Of a stretch of 64,000 nucleotides of DNA, positions 50,011 to 62,032 are shown piece after piece; position 1 is the stretch's first letter, and each line of letters begins with the position of its first letter. Location: contig NC_091113.1 in the NCBI RefSeq assembly GCF_024713975.1, forward strand, positions 10,056,501-10,120,500, written 5' to 3'. The stretch is from Paralichthys olivaceus (Eukaryota; Chordata; Actinopteri; Pleuronectiformes; Paralichthyidae). The notes beneath the pieces were generated by a model. The model was not told where the DNA came from. It saw only the letters and a program-made list of their open reading frames with translations, and ran no database searches. Both the position numbers and the translations under genes were made by a program.

Positions 50011-52980
50011 TCAAGCTGTTTGGAGACTGTCGAGCAGAGTCTGTGTGATGCTGCTGATGGCACTGAAGGTGGCGCTGTCGGGGAATGACTGTGTGAAATC
50101 TTTGCCTTCCTCTATGCTGCTGCTGAGCAGAGGATCCAAGGGCACCGCACCTGAAACGGAGAAGATGAGTGTTGATTACTAAGCTTATGTATTATCCAAA
50201 TAACGGCACCGCAGTACTTTTAAAATATCACATCTGATACTTAACTGAGAAATGAGCAGTATTAAGTGATGCCACAATCAATGATTACCAATAGGGAAAA
50301 TCTAAAAGACCATTGGACATCGTACAGTTTCCTTTGCTGGCTAAAGCGATGTAGCAGTGGCAGATGCAGTCTCACCGCCACAGGCTGAGCTGAATTAGCC
50401 GCATCATTACTCCAGAAATTGATCTCCACACAAAGCCGATAACCATTGAGGGAAACCGTAAAAAAAAGTCTATTGGTTTGACCGAGACTTATTGATTAAT
50501 GCGTATTTTCTTTTCCTCTTTTAAATCTGCTGCTGCACTGAAATCAACATCGACCATTTTGGCAGCACAGCAGTGATGAATGGTGGCTGAGGAGTGATCC
50601 ACACTCACTGTGTTGTGACACCATGTGGCTGCAAGCTGATATTACATGTCATTCTATCTTAATGATCTTACCAAGGAATACTGATCCGGTCAGTTTGGCC
50701 AGTTCTTCACCACCACCCTTTGAGAATATATTGCTGCATTCCTGAAAACACAGAATAGTAAATAAAATTGATGCACAAACCATATAATATCATACAGACA
50801 TAACAGGCAGTGGATTTGTAATTATCTTTATATACTTGAACTAAACCTGAGTATGCTTTCAGACAAACACAAATGTCAGAGTCAGTTGCTCTGGATATCT
50901 ATCTTCATAAGCAGATATTGGTATTTCATGTCTGAGCTGCCCAATCGATGCTATGAAAGTTTACTTACGGAGCAGTGAGGACAAACAAAGCCACTCATGT
51001 TCTCTATGATGCCCAGGATTCGTACGCCCGTCTTCTTACAGAACGTGATCTCTCTCCTCACATCCCCCGTCGATACAGCCTGAAGCAAACACCAGACCAG
51101 CAATGACAATTTCCACTCAATTACAGGCATCTCAGGGAGTCTGAATAGTTGTAAACTAGTTATAAACACAGGTAATATGTGGTGACACTCGACTGTTTTG
51201 ACTGATAATGGTTCTAAGGGGGTATTCATGTAATGCACATTTGTAAGATGCTGGATTTTTGCAGTAATAAAAATCGGCATTTAAACATGACGATGCACTG
51301 TCAGTAAATAGTTAAGGTTTTGTCTGCACTGGTCAACTTGTGCGTACCTGTGGTGTTGTGACCAAAACGGCTCCATCCACTCTGTGTTTCTTAAGGTTCT
51401 CCAGTACAGCCAAATGCTCGTCAGACGTCCCAGGCGGCGTGTCCACCAGCAGCACGTCCAGCTCCCCCCACGCTACGTCTGACACGAACTGGCCAATCAA
51501 AGCTGCAGAACAGGACATTCAGAGATATTAACTCTGGAGCAGAAGAGCATGACATCAAGTTCAAGTGCAAGGCGTGCAGCGCAGGACTCAAGTAGAGAGA
51601 TACAGAATATCATGCTGGTGATTTGATTTACAACTCTTCCAAGAGTAAAAAGTTAATTGTGTAAATAAATAAGTGTTGCTCTCATGTTAAATCCACTAAA
51701 TTGTGCCACAGCTCAGTAGTGGAGTTTAGAACTGGAGCCTGACTGATATGGATTTTTGTAGGATGCAGATATATATATTTCAAAAAATCAATTCATATGA
51801 TGTCGTTATCAAACCCTTTTACAGCGAAATAAAAAAAACACATTTATGTCTCAAAGTGGCCCATACCAGCAAACATAAGAAACAACTACCAATATGTCTG
51901 TAAAAGGATTATATCGACCGATATCAGATACTGGAGAACATCCCACCTGTCTTCTTGGGCCCCCTCCACACCACTGCTTCATCTGGGTCGTCCAGGAGGA
52001 AGCCGATGGACATGAGAGCGAGGCTCTTCTGGGCGTCGGTGTAGACCGGCACCCAGCCTGAGTCACACTGGTGCACATCAGGCCGGCCCACCCCCAGCAT
52101 GCGGGGGATACTGGGCCCACAGAGGTCAATGTCCAGGATGCCGACCTGATGATGATGATGATGATGATGATGAAGGTGGTTTGTATGAACACAAGTCAGG
52201 AATATTGTGCAGAATTATACAAATCTGTAAAAATACTCAGAGCAGAATGACAGTTGCTTAAAGGGATAGTTCACCCAAAAATGAAAAATAATTAACCTTA
52301 CTCACCACTATCATTTTTCAGTGAACTATCCCTTTAGTGGGAACTAATGAATGGACTTCAATACACTGTGTATATATATATATATACTTTATAATCCGCT
52401 GTAGCATTATTCATGTTTGTGTTCCAGCCTCTCTCTCTATCACCTTCTTGCCAGCGTGTCTGAGAGCCAGGGCCAACTCTGCGGTGATGGTGCTCTTCCC
52501 CACGCCTCCCTTCCCTGACAGGACCAACACCACGTGTCGAACCTGGGCCAGACTCCCGTCTCCTGTGGGAGAGAGACAAACATGCTGAGTCACGGTTCGT
52601 CCTCCTCTGTAAATGGCGCTCTGAGCAGTGGATGTTATCAGGTCACAGGTTGGACACAGTGAGCAGGTCAGAGCTGTTATGAACTGAGGTCATTGTTGCT
52701 GTGTCACAGCTTCAGATTACAAACAGTCGCTTCTCTGATGATTAGCTATTTATCCCAGTAGCGTTTTACTTTAACATGTACAACTTGAGCTTATTTCGAG
52801 TTAGCTTCTGCTAATAAGTTACACAAGCTATTACCGTACACGCAGCGGGTTCTGTTAGCCGCAATCTTTTAGCATTTAACACACACAGCTAATGTAAAAA
52901 TGAACACGCTCCAGGTCAGACTCAATCATCTTAATAACTTTGTTGAACTGTTGGTTCCACCTACCATTGTTTTGCTCCAT
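50011..52980 (-). CDS. nubp2: Cytosolic Fe-S cluster assembly factor NUBP2
   Basis: NUBP2 (yeast Cfd1) pairs with NUBP1 as a P-loop NTPase scaffold that builds 4Fe-4S clusters in the cytosol for transfer to target proteins (family knowledge). Coding exons, 5' to 3': 52,980-52,965; 52,562-52,444; 52,145-51,947; 51,502-51,348; 51,079-50,969; 50,741-50,672; 50,150-50,011. They total 810 bases, 269 residues (human 271), all phases agreeing. The Mrp-type P-loop GKGGVGKST is at residues 22-30 and [11 protein letters not shown] is the switch region. The bridging CPHC motif gives Cys196 and Cys199, the same positions as in human. The protein ends SLQTA. The first exon holds only five codons and one base. 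The acceptor before the third exon is preceded by a CAT repeat instead of a pyrimidine tract. The gene is complete. Confidence 0.97.
52148..52172. repeat. (ATG/CAT)n trinucleotide repeat at a splice acceptor
   Basis: About eight ATG units on the plus strand read as CAT units on the nubp2 strand, ending directly in the CAG acceptor of exon 52,145-51,947. Confidence 0.95.
52259..52336. mobile_element. 78-bp element with perfect terminal inverted repeats
   Basis: TAAAGGGATAGTTCAC at 52,259-52,274 and GTGAACTATCCCTTTA at 52,321-52,336 are exact 16-base inverted repeats. The interior (CCAAAAATGAAAAATAATTA and ACTCACCAC) resembles a very common fish miniature element I recall. It lies in nubp2's second intron and has no coding capacity. 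Confidence 0.75.
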
Positions 52981-55640
52981 GTTTTAGACCTGGAGATGCA
53001 ACATGCACACGCAGTGCCGGATGGAGCTACTTCCGGGTGGCGTCACACGCTGCTCATCTGCCTCTCCAATTGCATTGCACCGCTGGCATCTACGTCCCGC
53101 CTCTCTCGCAGTGCCACCAATAGGCTGCCGAGACACAATATGGTGCGTTCAATTGCCTCACAAAATATCAGAATCAACATTAGCATGGCTGGTTTACTTT
53201 ATATATGTATAAATGTGTATATAAAGAGATAGAAATCAAGTTGTTGATATTTATATAGATGTAGATACAGATGTGTTTATATAGATATAAATTAAGTTGT
53301 TGATATTTATATAGATGTAGATGCAGATTTATATTGATATAGATGTATTTGTAGATATATATATACAAGTAAAGGTAGATATAGATATATGTATAGATAT
53401 ATTATTCTCCTTAATATATTGGAAATCAAAACACTTTATTCAGCAGCAAAAAATGATAACCAACAACGTACATGTTTGAATTATATATAAGTATTTTAAG
53501 TATAGTGAATGGTAAATATAACAAATACCAAGTACATTGCGACAATTTTAGAGCACATCCCTTCCCTTTGTTATCACCACAGAACACACCACATGATTTT
53601 CACTATAGCCAAAGTTCAGATTAGATTGTTACCCCAGTTAGGTAAAGGTAACTAAGTACATTACCATAAAACCCTCCTCCTCACAGGCCCTATCCAATAA
53701 GCAGGAGACGAGGGCGTGGAGAAGTAATGTTTACGTCTCGCTCTGAGAAGTGGGACAGTGTGCAAACTGCACCTGTCACACAGTCAGTTATAGTTATAGT
53801 GGCACACTGACTTTCAAATGAGCCACTGCAGGACAGTGTACAGGAAGACTGCTGTAAGGTAAGAGCATACTGAAAAAGAAAAATCCCTGCTGCACTGTAG
53901 ATGAATGAATTTTAGATTAGAGAAACTGCATATTAAGTTCTTTGGCTGAGATAATTGAGAAATACTATGTACGTATGATACTGTAGAGCGACTTTCAGTG
54001 AGAATTATTTTGTGAAGTGAATAGAATATGAGATTATACTGAATGTGAATGGAAACTTTGCCGGACACAGCCAATGATCTTAAACAGAACCCATTCAGAT
54101 CACTGTCACATTCACACACTGGCTGATAGAGGTACTGTAATTTGACCTGACCGGTTTGTCGAGATGATGCATTTACAGTATGTAGGGTAAAGACCAATCA
54201 AAGTGAGACTAGCTCCAGACGAACTAATCTAAATTATTGGCATTTATCTCCTGCACCTGCTTGAAAAGCAGTCACCAGCTGCTGCGCTCGGCACTGACAT
54301 TAACTGCTACATATTAGGACAAGAGGCATTGGGAAAACAAAAACTCTATATAGAGTTTTAGAGTATAACACAAAAAAAAAATATAATATTCTATGTTTTC
54401 CCATAGAATACATTTTTTTTTGCTACATGTGGATTTAAAAAAATATTTTCTTACTTTTCAGAATATCAAAACCCATCCAAGATTGTAATGATAACTGACT
54501 GGTGGGAAAGAGTTCAACACATACATGTGTTTTCAAAAGCAAACATATTGGTCTGTTTTTGTCTCGCTTTCGGGCAATCCGGCCAAGAGGAATGTGAAAA
54601 CTGTCAATTAAGAATCATGCTTGTGTTTACTTCACCTGACAAATCGTCTTCTTTTCAGTCGAATGCATACGCCTCACTGATCGCCCAGTGTTTATTCAAG
54701 TAGTCTTCATAAAGGACATGCAGCATGTCCGTTTTTATTGTTGTTTGTCCTGATGGAACCGACTTAACAAGACTTAAACTTCTCTAAAATATTTGAATTG
54801 CTGTCACATGATTTTTGATCCACTTACACTAGTACCAAACCTGAACATAATAGGTAAGAAAACTGCCATATAATTCTATAGCCCAGTGTCACAGTCAATA
54901 TAAGGACAGGTGTATATTAAAATCTATTACTTATGCTCAATATACCTTATCTGTGTCTTGTCTGTTAATGAAGCAAGTGACCATACTGCCACTGTGGCAG
55001 AGCAGAGTGTTGGGTTTAAAGGTTAAACAAGTACGTGGAAACACTTCCTGTGGCCAACTGTGACATATGGGACTGATGGAAATAGGCGAGCTGCCACACA
55101 AAGATCAGCGTGAAGGAGACCAGAAACATTTCCCTCTAAATGATATTCTGCAGGTTCCTATTGACTGGAAGGGCTGATAACAAAACTAAACACACTGAGT
55201 GTCTATTTACAACTCTTATTTTAGTTGGCCAACAAGTTTTTAATTCACTTGCGAAACAGTGAGATCGTAAAGTAAGTAAGAAAAACAAGGAATGTTATCT
55301 ATCGGGGGGAAAACACACTGCACCCAAACTTTCATCAGTCAAGCCTAATCTTTGAAAATGAAATCATGAAAAAGGATTTTATACTCACTGGTTTCAGATG
55401 TTTTTATTTTGTGAGTGAGGTTCAACTCATATTGAGAATTCCCAGAATTCTTCCTCAGAATGGAACAGAAAGTTATTTGTGTCTCTGTTCCTTGAATACA
55501 GGCTGCTAGTTTTGAAAAAAAATATCTGATTGAGTATCTGTCACAAAGGAATCTGACCTAAATACAAAGCACATGGGCTGTTGTACCAATGCCTACCAGC
55601 TGGTCACAGGGTTTGTGGGTCTCCCGTCCACAGAGCTGCC
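52981..55640. other. Divergent upstream region between nubp2 and spsb3
   Basis: nubp2 and spsb3 are transcribed away from each other. The first 150 bases next to nubp2 are relatively CpG-rich and probably hold its promoter. The rest is AT-rich, with a minisatellite-like block at 53,180-53,400. No additional exon could be confirmed; 5' untranslated exons of spsb3 may be present. Confidence 0.6.
53180..53400. repeat. AT-rich imperfect tandem repeat
   Basis: The phrase AAGTTGTTGATATTTATATA followed by GATGTAGAT occurs at 53,238 and again at 53,294, a period of 56 bases. GATATAGATGTA-like words extend the block on both sides. The open frame read on the minus strand is an artefact of the repeat. 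Confidence 0.85.
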
Positions 55641-58402
55641 ATGCTGAGAAGAGGCAGAAGCGTCCGGGCTCAGCCTTGGGCCTGTAGCGATATACGGCAA
55701 GAGACAGCTGCAATGGCAGAGATCCAGACGATGGACAGAGAGGAGTGGGAAGACCAGATCACGATGGAGGTGAGGCAGTGATGGTGTAGGGTAGAATTCA
55801 AGATGAAAGCATGAATAGAGAAGTGGACATTTAAAAGGAGATGGTGTGAAATGTGGGAAATTTGGATAGAAATGAACATAACTGGAGACTGATTTTTTTA
55901 TTTGCAGAAAATCAAGAGATGTATTAAAAGATGCTATTTCTACCTGAGTACCAGTAGTTTTCCACTGGGACTGTGGCCTGTCTGAAATGGTCATGTGTTA
56001 GACATGGTCACGTCTCATAGGAAGGACGATATTTTTGGAAAGAGTCTAATTTTACTTACTGGCTCACATGACTTCTCTCACCAATAGGAAGCACGGACAG
56101 GTTTTAGTAGAAAGGGTTTGAAACATGGCATATGGGTGCTGGCTCTCATTTGGCTCTTGGGATTAGTGTGCAATACAGCAAGATTATAATTTCCCTGTCC
56201 TGGTTTAGCAACCTGTCTTTTGAGACAAGATTTTTGTTTTACAAAATTGCACCTGCCAGTGAAATTTTAACAGTAAATATAATCCATAAGTTTTTAATTT
56301 CCTTCCAATGAGCCATTTCTGGACCATGACCACGTCCATGGATTTACGTGATGCTGTAGGTACTGTTTGTGTCCACCAGATCAGCGACATGGAGGCTAAA
56401 GTGGATTACGTTGCTGTGAGTTCCCAGACTGTCTCTGAGGTGGAGGCCTTGCCCAGCACAGCGACGTCGATAGGGGAGTCTTTCTGCCAGTGTCAGCCAC
56501 AGGAAGTGCTCAGCTCAGGATTCGCTGCCATCAGTGACTGCCTCTGTGGGGAGGAGGATCAGAGTGAGCAAAATCTGAGAAATACTGTAATACACCACAT
56601 AAACCAACAGGGCACAAGTGCAGCCTGGTACTGAGGCTGCACAGACTAGTATACTAATATGGCCTTGGCATTAATATAAAAGTTTATTATATATATATTA
56701 TATTTGGCTTATGAAAACAATATCACATACAATTTCCGTAAATCAGATTTGAACAGTTGGTAAAAAAGACACCGACAGTAAAAACATTTTGTTGCTTCAA
56801 AGATAAATTTAGCTGATTTCATTACCTTGTAAAAATCAGTGCACTAGATGTAAAAATATTTAACAAAATAAGTGAACACCCTTTGACCTGTTGTTGACAG
56901 TTCAGGATATACCACAAGGGGGGACCACCAGAGTCAGTAGGGTACATCCTCTGGGGACCAGTTGTCTTGAGAAAAAAATAAAGTTGTCCATTTAGAAGTT
57001 TTGGACTGACAGTTGGTCAGACTGACAAAGCATGAATGTAATTACGTATTCAACATAGGAAATCATAGCAAGTCATAGCTTGCATGTCTGGTGTGCTTTC
57101 AGGTTTTGACTGGGTATGGGACGAGCACTTCAAGTCCTCCGGAGCCCTCCTCAGCGGTGACAACAGGAAAGTGAGTTTTCACTCCGACTACAGCTGTGGC
57201 ACCGCTGCCATCCGCGGCACCAAGGAGCTAGCAGACGGCCAACACTTCTGGGAAGTCAAGATGACCTCTCCAGTTTATGGAACCGATATGGTGAGATGCA
57301 CTCCTTTCAGTTATACTGATGGCAAATTAGCAGTGTTTGAAAAGATGAATGCTGAACAACATTACAATCATAGAACCTACTGGTGACCTAGAACTCCTGT
57401 TGTTCTCCTTTGAAGTTTTGCTTTCTGTGGTTTGATTGGTGTAGATGGTGGGAATTGGAACAAAAGAGGTAAACCTGGAGAAGTTCAAATACAACTTTGG
57501 CAGCCTACTGGGCCATGATGAAGACAGTTGGGGCCTCTCCTACACAGGTTAGAGAGTCAGTTATAGACCTTGAGTTATCAGAGAAGTCTGTGGAGGTGGA
57601 TGACCTTAATAATTAGAAATGAAAGTCAATTTTCGATTTATGTTCCCAGGTCTCCTCCAGCACAAAGGGGACAAAGTGAACTTCTCCTCTCAATTCGGGC
57701 AAGGCTCCATCATTGGAGTGCACCTTGACACCTGGCATGGTACCCTGACCTTCTACAAGAATCGGCACTGCATTGGTAAATGTTTCCCAATAATTATAGC
57801 AGGACCTGTGTGAAAACAGCTTTTATGCTCATTCTCATTCTATCATCTCTTCTGCTACAGCAGGTGTTGCTGCCACAAGGCTCCGACACAATAAGTTCTA
57901 CCCGATGGTGTGTTCCACAGCAGCTAAGAGCAGTATGAAGGTGATCCGTGCCTGCCACACACCCACCACCCTGCAGTACCTTTGCTGTGCCCGGCTCCAC
58001 CAGATGTTGCCCGATTGTCCAGACATACTCAGTGCGCTGGAACTGCCCCCAGGTCTGCGCACGCTCCTCCACGTACAACTGGGCTGGGTCTTCACTCTTA
58101 GTAGCAGCCCTGAGGCCTCGGAACAGCTCAGGGACTTGCCTGAGGAATTCCATGATGAGACGAGCCTGCCTTTGAGCCCCATCCCCATTCCGAGCCCGGT
58201 ATTTCCCCTGAGTGCCTGCACCTCCCCGAGCCCCTGCACCAGTCCGTTTCCTGAAGCGGTCTCATACCAGTGCCCCTGTCAGACGACACCTCAAACTCAA
58301 CCCTGCACTTGCCGCTGCCCTCCAACTCCCCCTAGCAGTGACTATGATAGCTGCTGTTCAGAGCCTGAGGATTACCAATGCAAAAGATGCCGCTGGACAT
58401 GA
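55641..58402 (+). CDS. spsb3: SPRY domain-containing SOCS box protein 3
   Basis: SPSB3 is a substrate receptor for Cullin-RING ubiquitin ligases: the SPRY domain binds the target and the SOCS box binds Elongin B/C (family knowledge). Coding exons: 55,641-55,769; 56,380-56,563; 57,103-57,290; 57,445-57,547; 57,650-57,775; 57,864-58,402. They total 1,269 bases, 422 residues (human 355). The N-terminal 100 residues are diverged but keep GESFCQC and CGEEDQ as in human. The SPRY domain starts at FDWVWDEHF (about residue 105) and includes [54 protein letters not shown] and [15 protein letters not shown]. The SOCS box is about 281-320 ([28 protein letters not shown]). An extra tail of about 100 residues rich in Pro, Ser and Cys follows, ending CKRCRWT, close to the human CRKRCRRT-type end. 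Start ATG 55,641 is chosen for similarity to the basic human N-terminus but is less certain. The poly(A) signal is AATAAA at 58,934. Confidence 0.94.
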
Positions 58403-59300
58403 GGTCAAAACGTACTTCCAGTTGTTTGGCACACAGCTATTCTACCATTGCCATCAATGTCTCCTGACATAGATCATGAAGAAAAGAGTGATCTTGTCGT
58501 TAAGCCAATATTTGAGTTGACGCGAGTGAATTGTTGCTTTATAACTAGCAATGTTATACCATTTAAATAACTTTGTCCATGAAAGGGGAAAAGAGGGTGA
58601 CATTTTAGAGTTGGTCATTCATTCTAATTTTAGCAAATTTCTATCTGGGGATTCTGGGGCTTATAAGAGCCAAATGTACTTCACTGATTGTTACACACAC
58701 ACACTGAAAAACTTGCGAATGTTCACACTTGTCGTTCTCAGGGATGGACTCCAGGGGGAGCGGAGTTGCTTTTTTGATACCATGATAATGACTTTTTTTG
58801 CACATGTAACCAGCACTTGGCTTGAATGTCAACAGTGGTTGTGTTATTGCTTACGAGATAATTTGCTACTGTTATTTTGTCTTTATACATTTATGCTTTG
58901 TTTATGAACTTTCTTACTCAGGCAATTCTATAAAATAAATGGAAAAAGAAAAAATTGTGTGCAGCTCATTTTAATTCATTGATTTGTACACAGTAAAGAA
59001 ATATGTAGTTTACAGAGGTCACTCAAATAGTACAGCTTGCATTTACACATAATTGATCAGAATACTGTATTAAATCAAAACACATCATATAATTCTTTGA
59101 TTTACAAAATATATAACCTTAATATAATCTTGTTTTGGATCTGCAGAGGTATAAATATTTTACTGAGGGAGAACATGATATTTAATGCATGTAATTAGCT
59201 TGTAAACACCATTTACATATTAGCAGCTATGTGGGGAGAAAGTGCAAATATAAACTAGATCCTCGCTGGTATCCATCCATGTCATTCTCAAGTGGACAAA
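58403..59300. other. Convergent 3' region of spsb3 and eme2
   Basis: spsb3 3' untranslated region runs to about 58,960, with AATAAA at 58,934-58,939. The remainder is AT-rich and should hold the eme2 3' end. The open frame at 58,551-58,907 lies wholly in the spsb3 3' untranslated region and shows no family similarity I recognise. Confidence 0.7.
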
Positions 59301-61529
59301 TTAGTCCAGGACCAGCTGGGGGTTCTGAGCTGTGAAGCATCTGTACACTCTGGCTGACACCTCTGGCCCTACTCGTCTGTCTTTACCTTCACTCTTTACT
59401 ATGAGACCAGCCAGCAGCCCCTTCCTCTCCTCCTCTGACCCCAAGTACTGGTACGCCTAAAAACAACAACATTTGAATTTAAGGCAAAGAAAATGTGCGT
59501 ATTCATTCTAATGCGATCACACTGAGGTATACTCGGGTTTACCTGCAGCAGCAGCTGAGGAGACGAATAGGCTGCTGTCACAGTGGAGGCCACACCAGGG
59601 CTAACTCTGTTCAGCTGCTGGATCTGTTTGCTCCAGACCTGAATCAGTCCCGAGCCGTCCCTCTCTACCCGAACTCCACTGGCCCATGATCCATCCACAC
59701 AGAAGGGCAGCTCTGTTCGCTCTGTCAGGAGTCTGTAAGGACAATGAATGATATCTTATCAGCAAAACAGAACATTATATTTGAACTAACAGGCCAATAG
59801 GGATTTAGAGTAGATGGCTGAAGAGGCCTTTCATTTTCTGTAAACGTGACATCAGCTCCATCAGGTGCATACTTGTAAGGGCGTTTTGATAAGGCCTTGG
59901 TGACGGCACACACATGGTTAGTGACGTCCTGCCAGCCTTCCAGGAAGACCACTGAGATATTCTTGCAGAGCTGTAGGTAAACAAGAACCTGGAAAGATGC
60001 ATAGAAAGAAATCTCTCATCTTCTATAGACAGCAAGCATCCTTACACCAAGCGAGAGATTTTTTTACACCTGAAACAAGATTTAAAGTGAACAGACCTCC
60101 TCAACGTCCATGCTCCCTATTCCCAGGCCAGATGGTGCACCAAAAGCATCTGTCCTGTTGGTGAGTAAAACAAAAAGGCAGGTCAGAGTGTTTAAATGAA
60201 TGTCACCACATGCCCCACATCCCATCTTTCCAAGAAGTCTTTGCAAGTCTCACAGATACACCGACCTGTAATCTTGCTGAGATTCTGTCACTAAGAGAGT
60301 GACCACCTTCTTGGCATCACGGTTGAGATGCTCCAAAAGAGGGCTGAGAAAAGACCCCATCCCTGTTTCTTCCCCTTCACTGTTGAGCATCTGCAGTGGC
60401 AAGAGAAGCAGAAGCCATGGAGCATGAGTGCTATTCAAAACATGCAACAATAAGGCCAGATCAATAGAGTCCATTGCAATTGTGACCTGAACAGCTGCTT
60501 ACTTTCTTCACAGAGATCACCATGTCCAGGAAGTCAGTCTGACCCAGCAACAACACAGTTTCATTCTCCTCCAGCAAGCCCAAGCTACCTCCCTCCTGCT
60601 GAAGGAAAACTGTTAAGATCACACTGAAGGAACTGGAAATTAATAAGAATGTCTTAAAATAGAAATGCAGCAAACCAAACAATCCCATTTAATCCAAACG
60701 TCTTTTGAGAAAATGATCAGGTGCTCACCTGAGGTACGTCTCTGGTCCATGTGATGCTGTGAGGATGTTGCTGGCTCTCAATGCTGAACCTCCACTCGTA
60801 GGCAGCCAGAGTATCCAGAAGGATGTCTGAGCCATCGTGCTGCAGGAGAGCTGGACAAAAACACACTGACTTATAAAATATATGCACCATTTAAGTTGTT
60901 GTCAAAGTAACCTGGTGGGATCATGATTTGTAAATGGGGGCAAATTGTCGGAGAAGTTCGGTTGTCTGTTGTTTAATATTGACCTTGTCTCTTTCCAGTC
61001 AATGGAGGAGAACTCTGTGTGGATCAATGCAGATGTGGATCTCTGCAGACAGTGAGACTCTACCTGGATCTATGCAGACAGTCAGACTCTTGAGGCAGTT
61101 CTCCGGCCTCAGACTCCTCAGGTTCTCCGCAGCCTCCCTCCTCCGCTGCTGCTCCTGCCTCCTCTCCACCTTCTCCTGGGCTCTGGATGCTCTCTGCCTC
61201 TCCTTTACCTCCCTCCCCTCCCTGGCTCTCTCTCTGTCCGCCTCCACCTCCTCCCTGCTGCGGCGTTTCCTCGCAGGACCCGGTGCGTCAGAGCCATGAT
61301 GTGGGAGCGAAGCAGGGGTTCGGTCTGAGCTGCTTCTCGTTGCTGGGGAGGTTTTTCGTTTGAGATATGAGCTCGGATGCTGATCTCTGAGAGGTCGATC
61401 TCTGCAGTGAGAGCTGACTGTTGTTGATTGACTGATCTCATCGTGGTTTAACTGTGGCTTTGTCTCGATGTCCGTGTCCTCCTCAGATTCAGATATTTCC
61501 CAAGTGTCTGCTCTGCGTGAAACAGACAT
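59301..61529 (-). CDS. eme2: Crossover junction endonuclease subunit EME2
   Basis: EME2 is the non-catalytic partner of MUS81; the heterodimer cuts replication forks, 3' flaps and related junctions in the nucleus (family knowledge). Coding exons, 5' to 3': 61,529-61,064; 60,850-60,729; 60,598-60,503; 60,390-60,266; 60,154-60,097; 59,988-59,873; 59,732-59,543; 59,456-59,301. They total 1,329 bases, 442 residues, all phases agreeing. Residues 1-155 are acidic then strongly basic and probably a long helix ([20 protein letters not shown]). Next comes the ERCC4-like nuclease fold ([46 protein letters not shown]), then [15 protein letters not shown] and a C-terminal part ([20 protein letters not shown], a helix-hairpin-helix-like segment). 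The neighbours nubp2 and spsb3 favour EME2 over its paralogue EME1, which similarity alone would not settle. The start is the first ATG of an open exon. eme2 and the mfsd1-like gene start head to head about 500 bases apart. Confidence 0.92.
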
Positions 61530-62032
61530 TTCAAAGCTTTAACACCCGATCAAAGTGTGTTTACGCATGCGAATCCCATTCTTTTAAAGGTGGTGGAACC
61601 GCTTTGTTTACATCGCCGGTGTGTTCGATGGTGTCCGCCGAGGGACAAAAAAATCTACAGTCTATGAAAATCCAATTTTAACCTTTGATACTTTTATAAT
61701 TCCTCCGCCAAGTTTTGTGCAAATATGTATTTGCTACTTTGTGCGTAATGCTGCTTAGAAACAAACAAACAAATTAAACTTGCAAAGGGAATAAAATAAC
61801 ACAAGTTTTGTCAATAAAGTTTTTTCAAAGCAGGTCTGCCTCTCGCTGTTTGCGCAGATTTGTAGATCATCGTCACGCAGCAGAGCATCATCCATGTGGT
61901 TTACAGATCTGTAGTGAGCGGAAGCAGCGGGGGATTGTGGGTAGACAGAGCACAGATCCTCAGCTCATGTAAACAACACTGGACGATGTGATCGGAAACA
62001 TTATTTGATATCGAACAGTGGATTTCCTCACG
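61530..62032. promoter_or_regulatory. Likely bidirectional promoter between eme2 and mfsd1-like gene
   Basis: Only 503 bases separate the two divergent start codons. Local CpG-containing patches occur on both sides (near 61,560-61,640 and 61,850-62,060), with AT-rich DNA and fragments of a dispersed repeat (ACAGTCTATG at about 61,657; CCTCCGCCAAG at 61,702) in the middle. The repeat fragments argue for two close promoters instead of one shared core. Confidence 0.5.

Noticed and set aside
52141-52192. Methionine- or isoleucine-rich frame over the ATG repeat
   Set aside because: This is the trinucleotide repeat at the nubp2 acceptor read as protein.
58551-58907. 118-residue open frame after spsb3
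   Set aside because: It lies between the spsb3 stop and its AATAAA, so it is 3' untranslated sequence. No similarity was recognised.
59301-61529. Assignment of the MUS81 partner as EME1
   Set aside because: The protein is shorter than EME1 and sits beside nubp2 and spsb3, matching the EME2 neighbourhood; EME1 was therefore not chosen.
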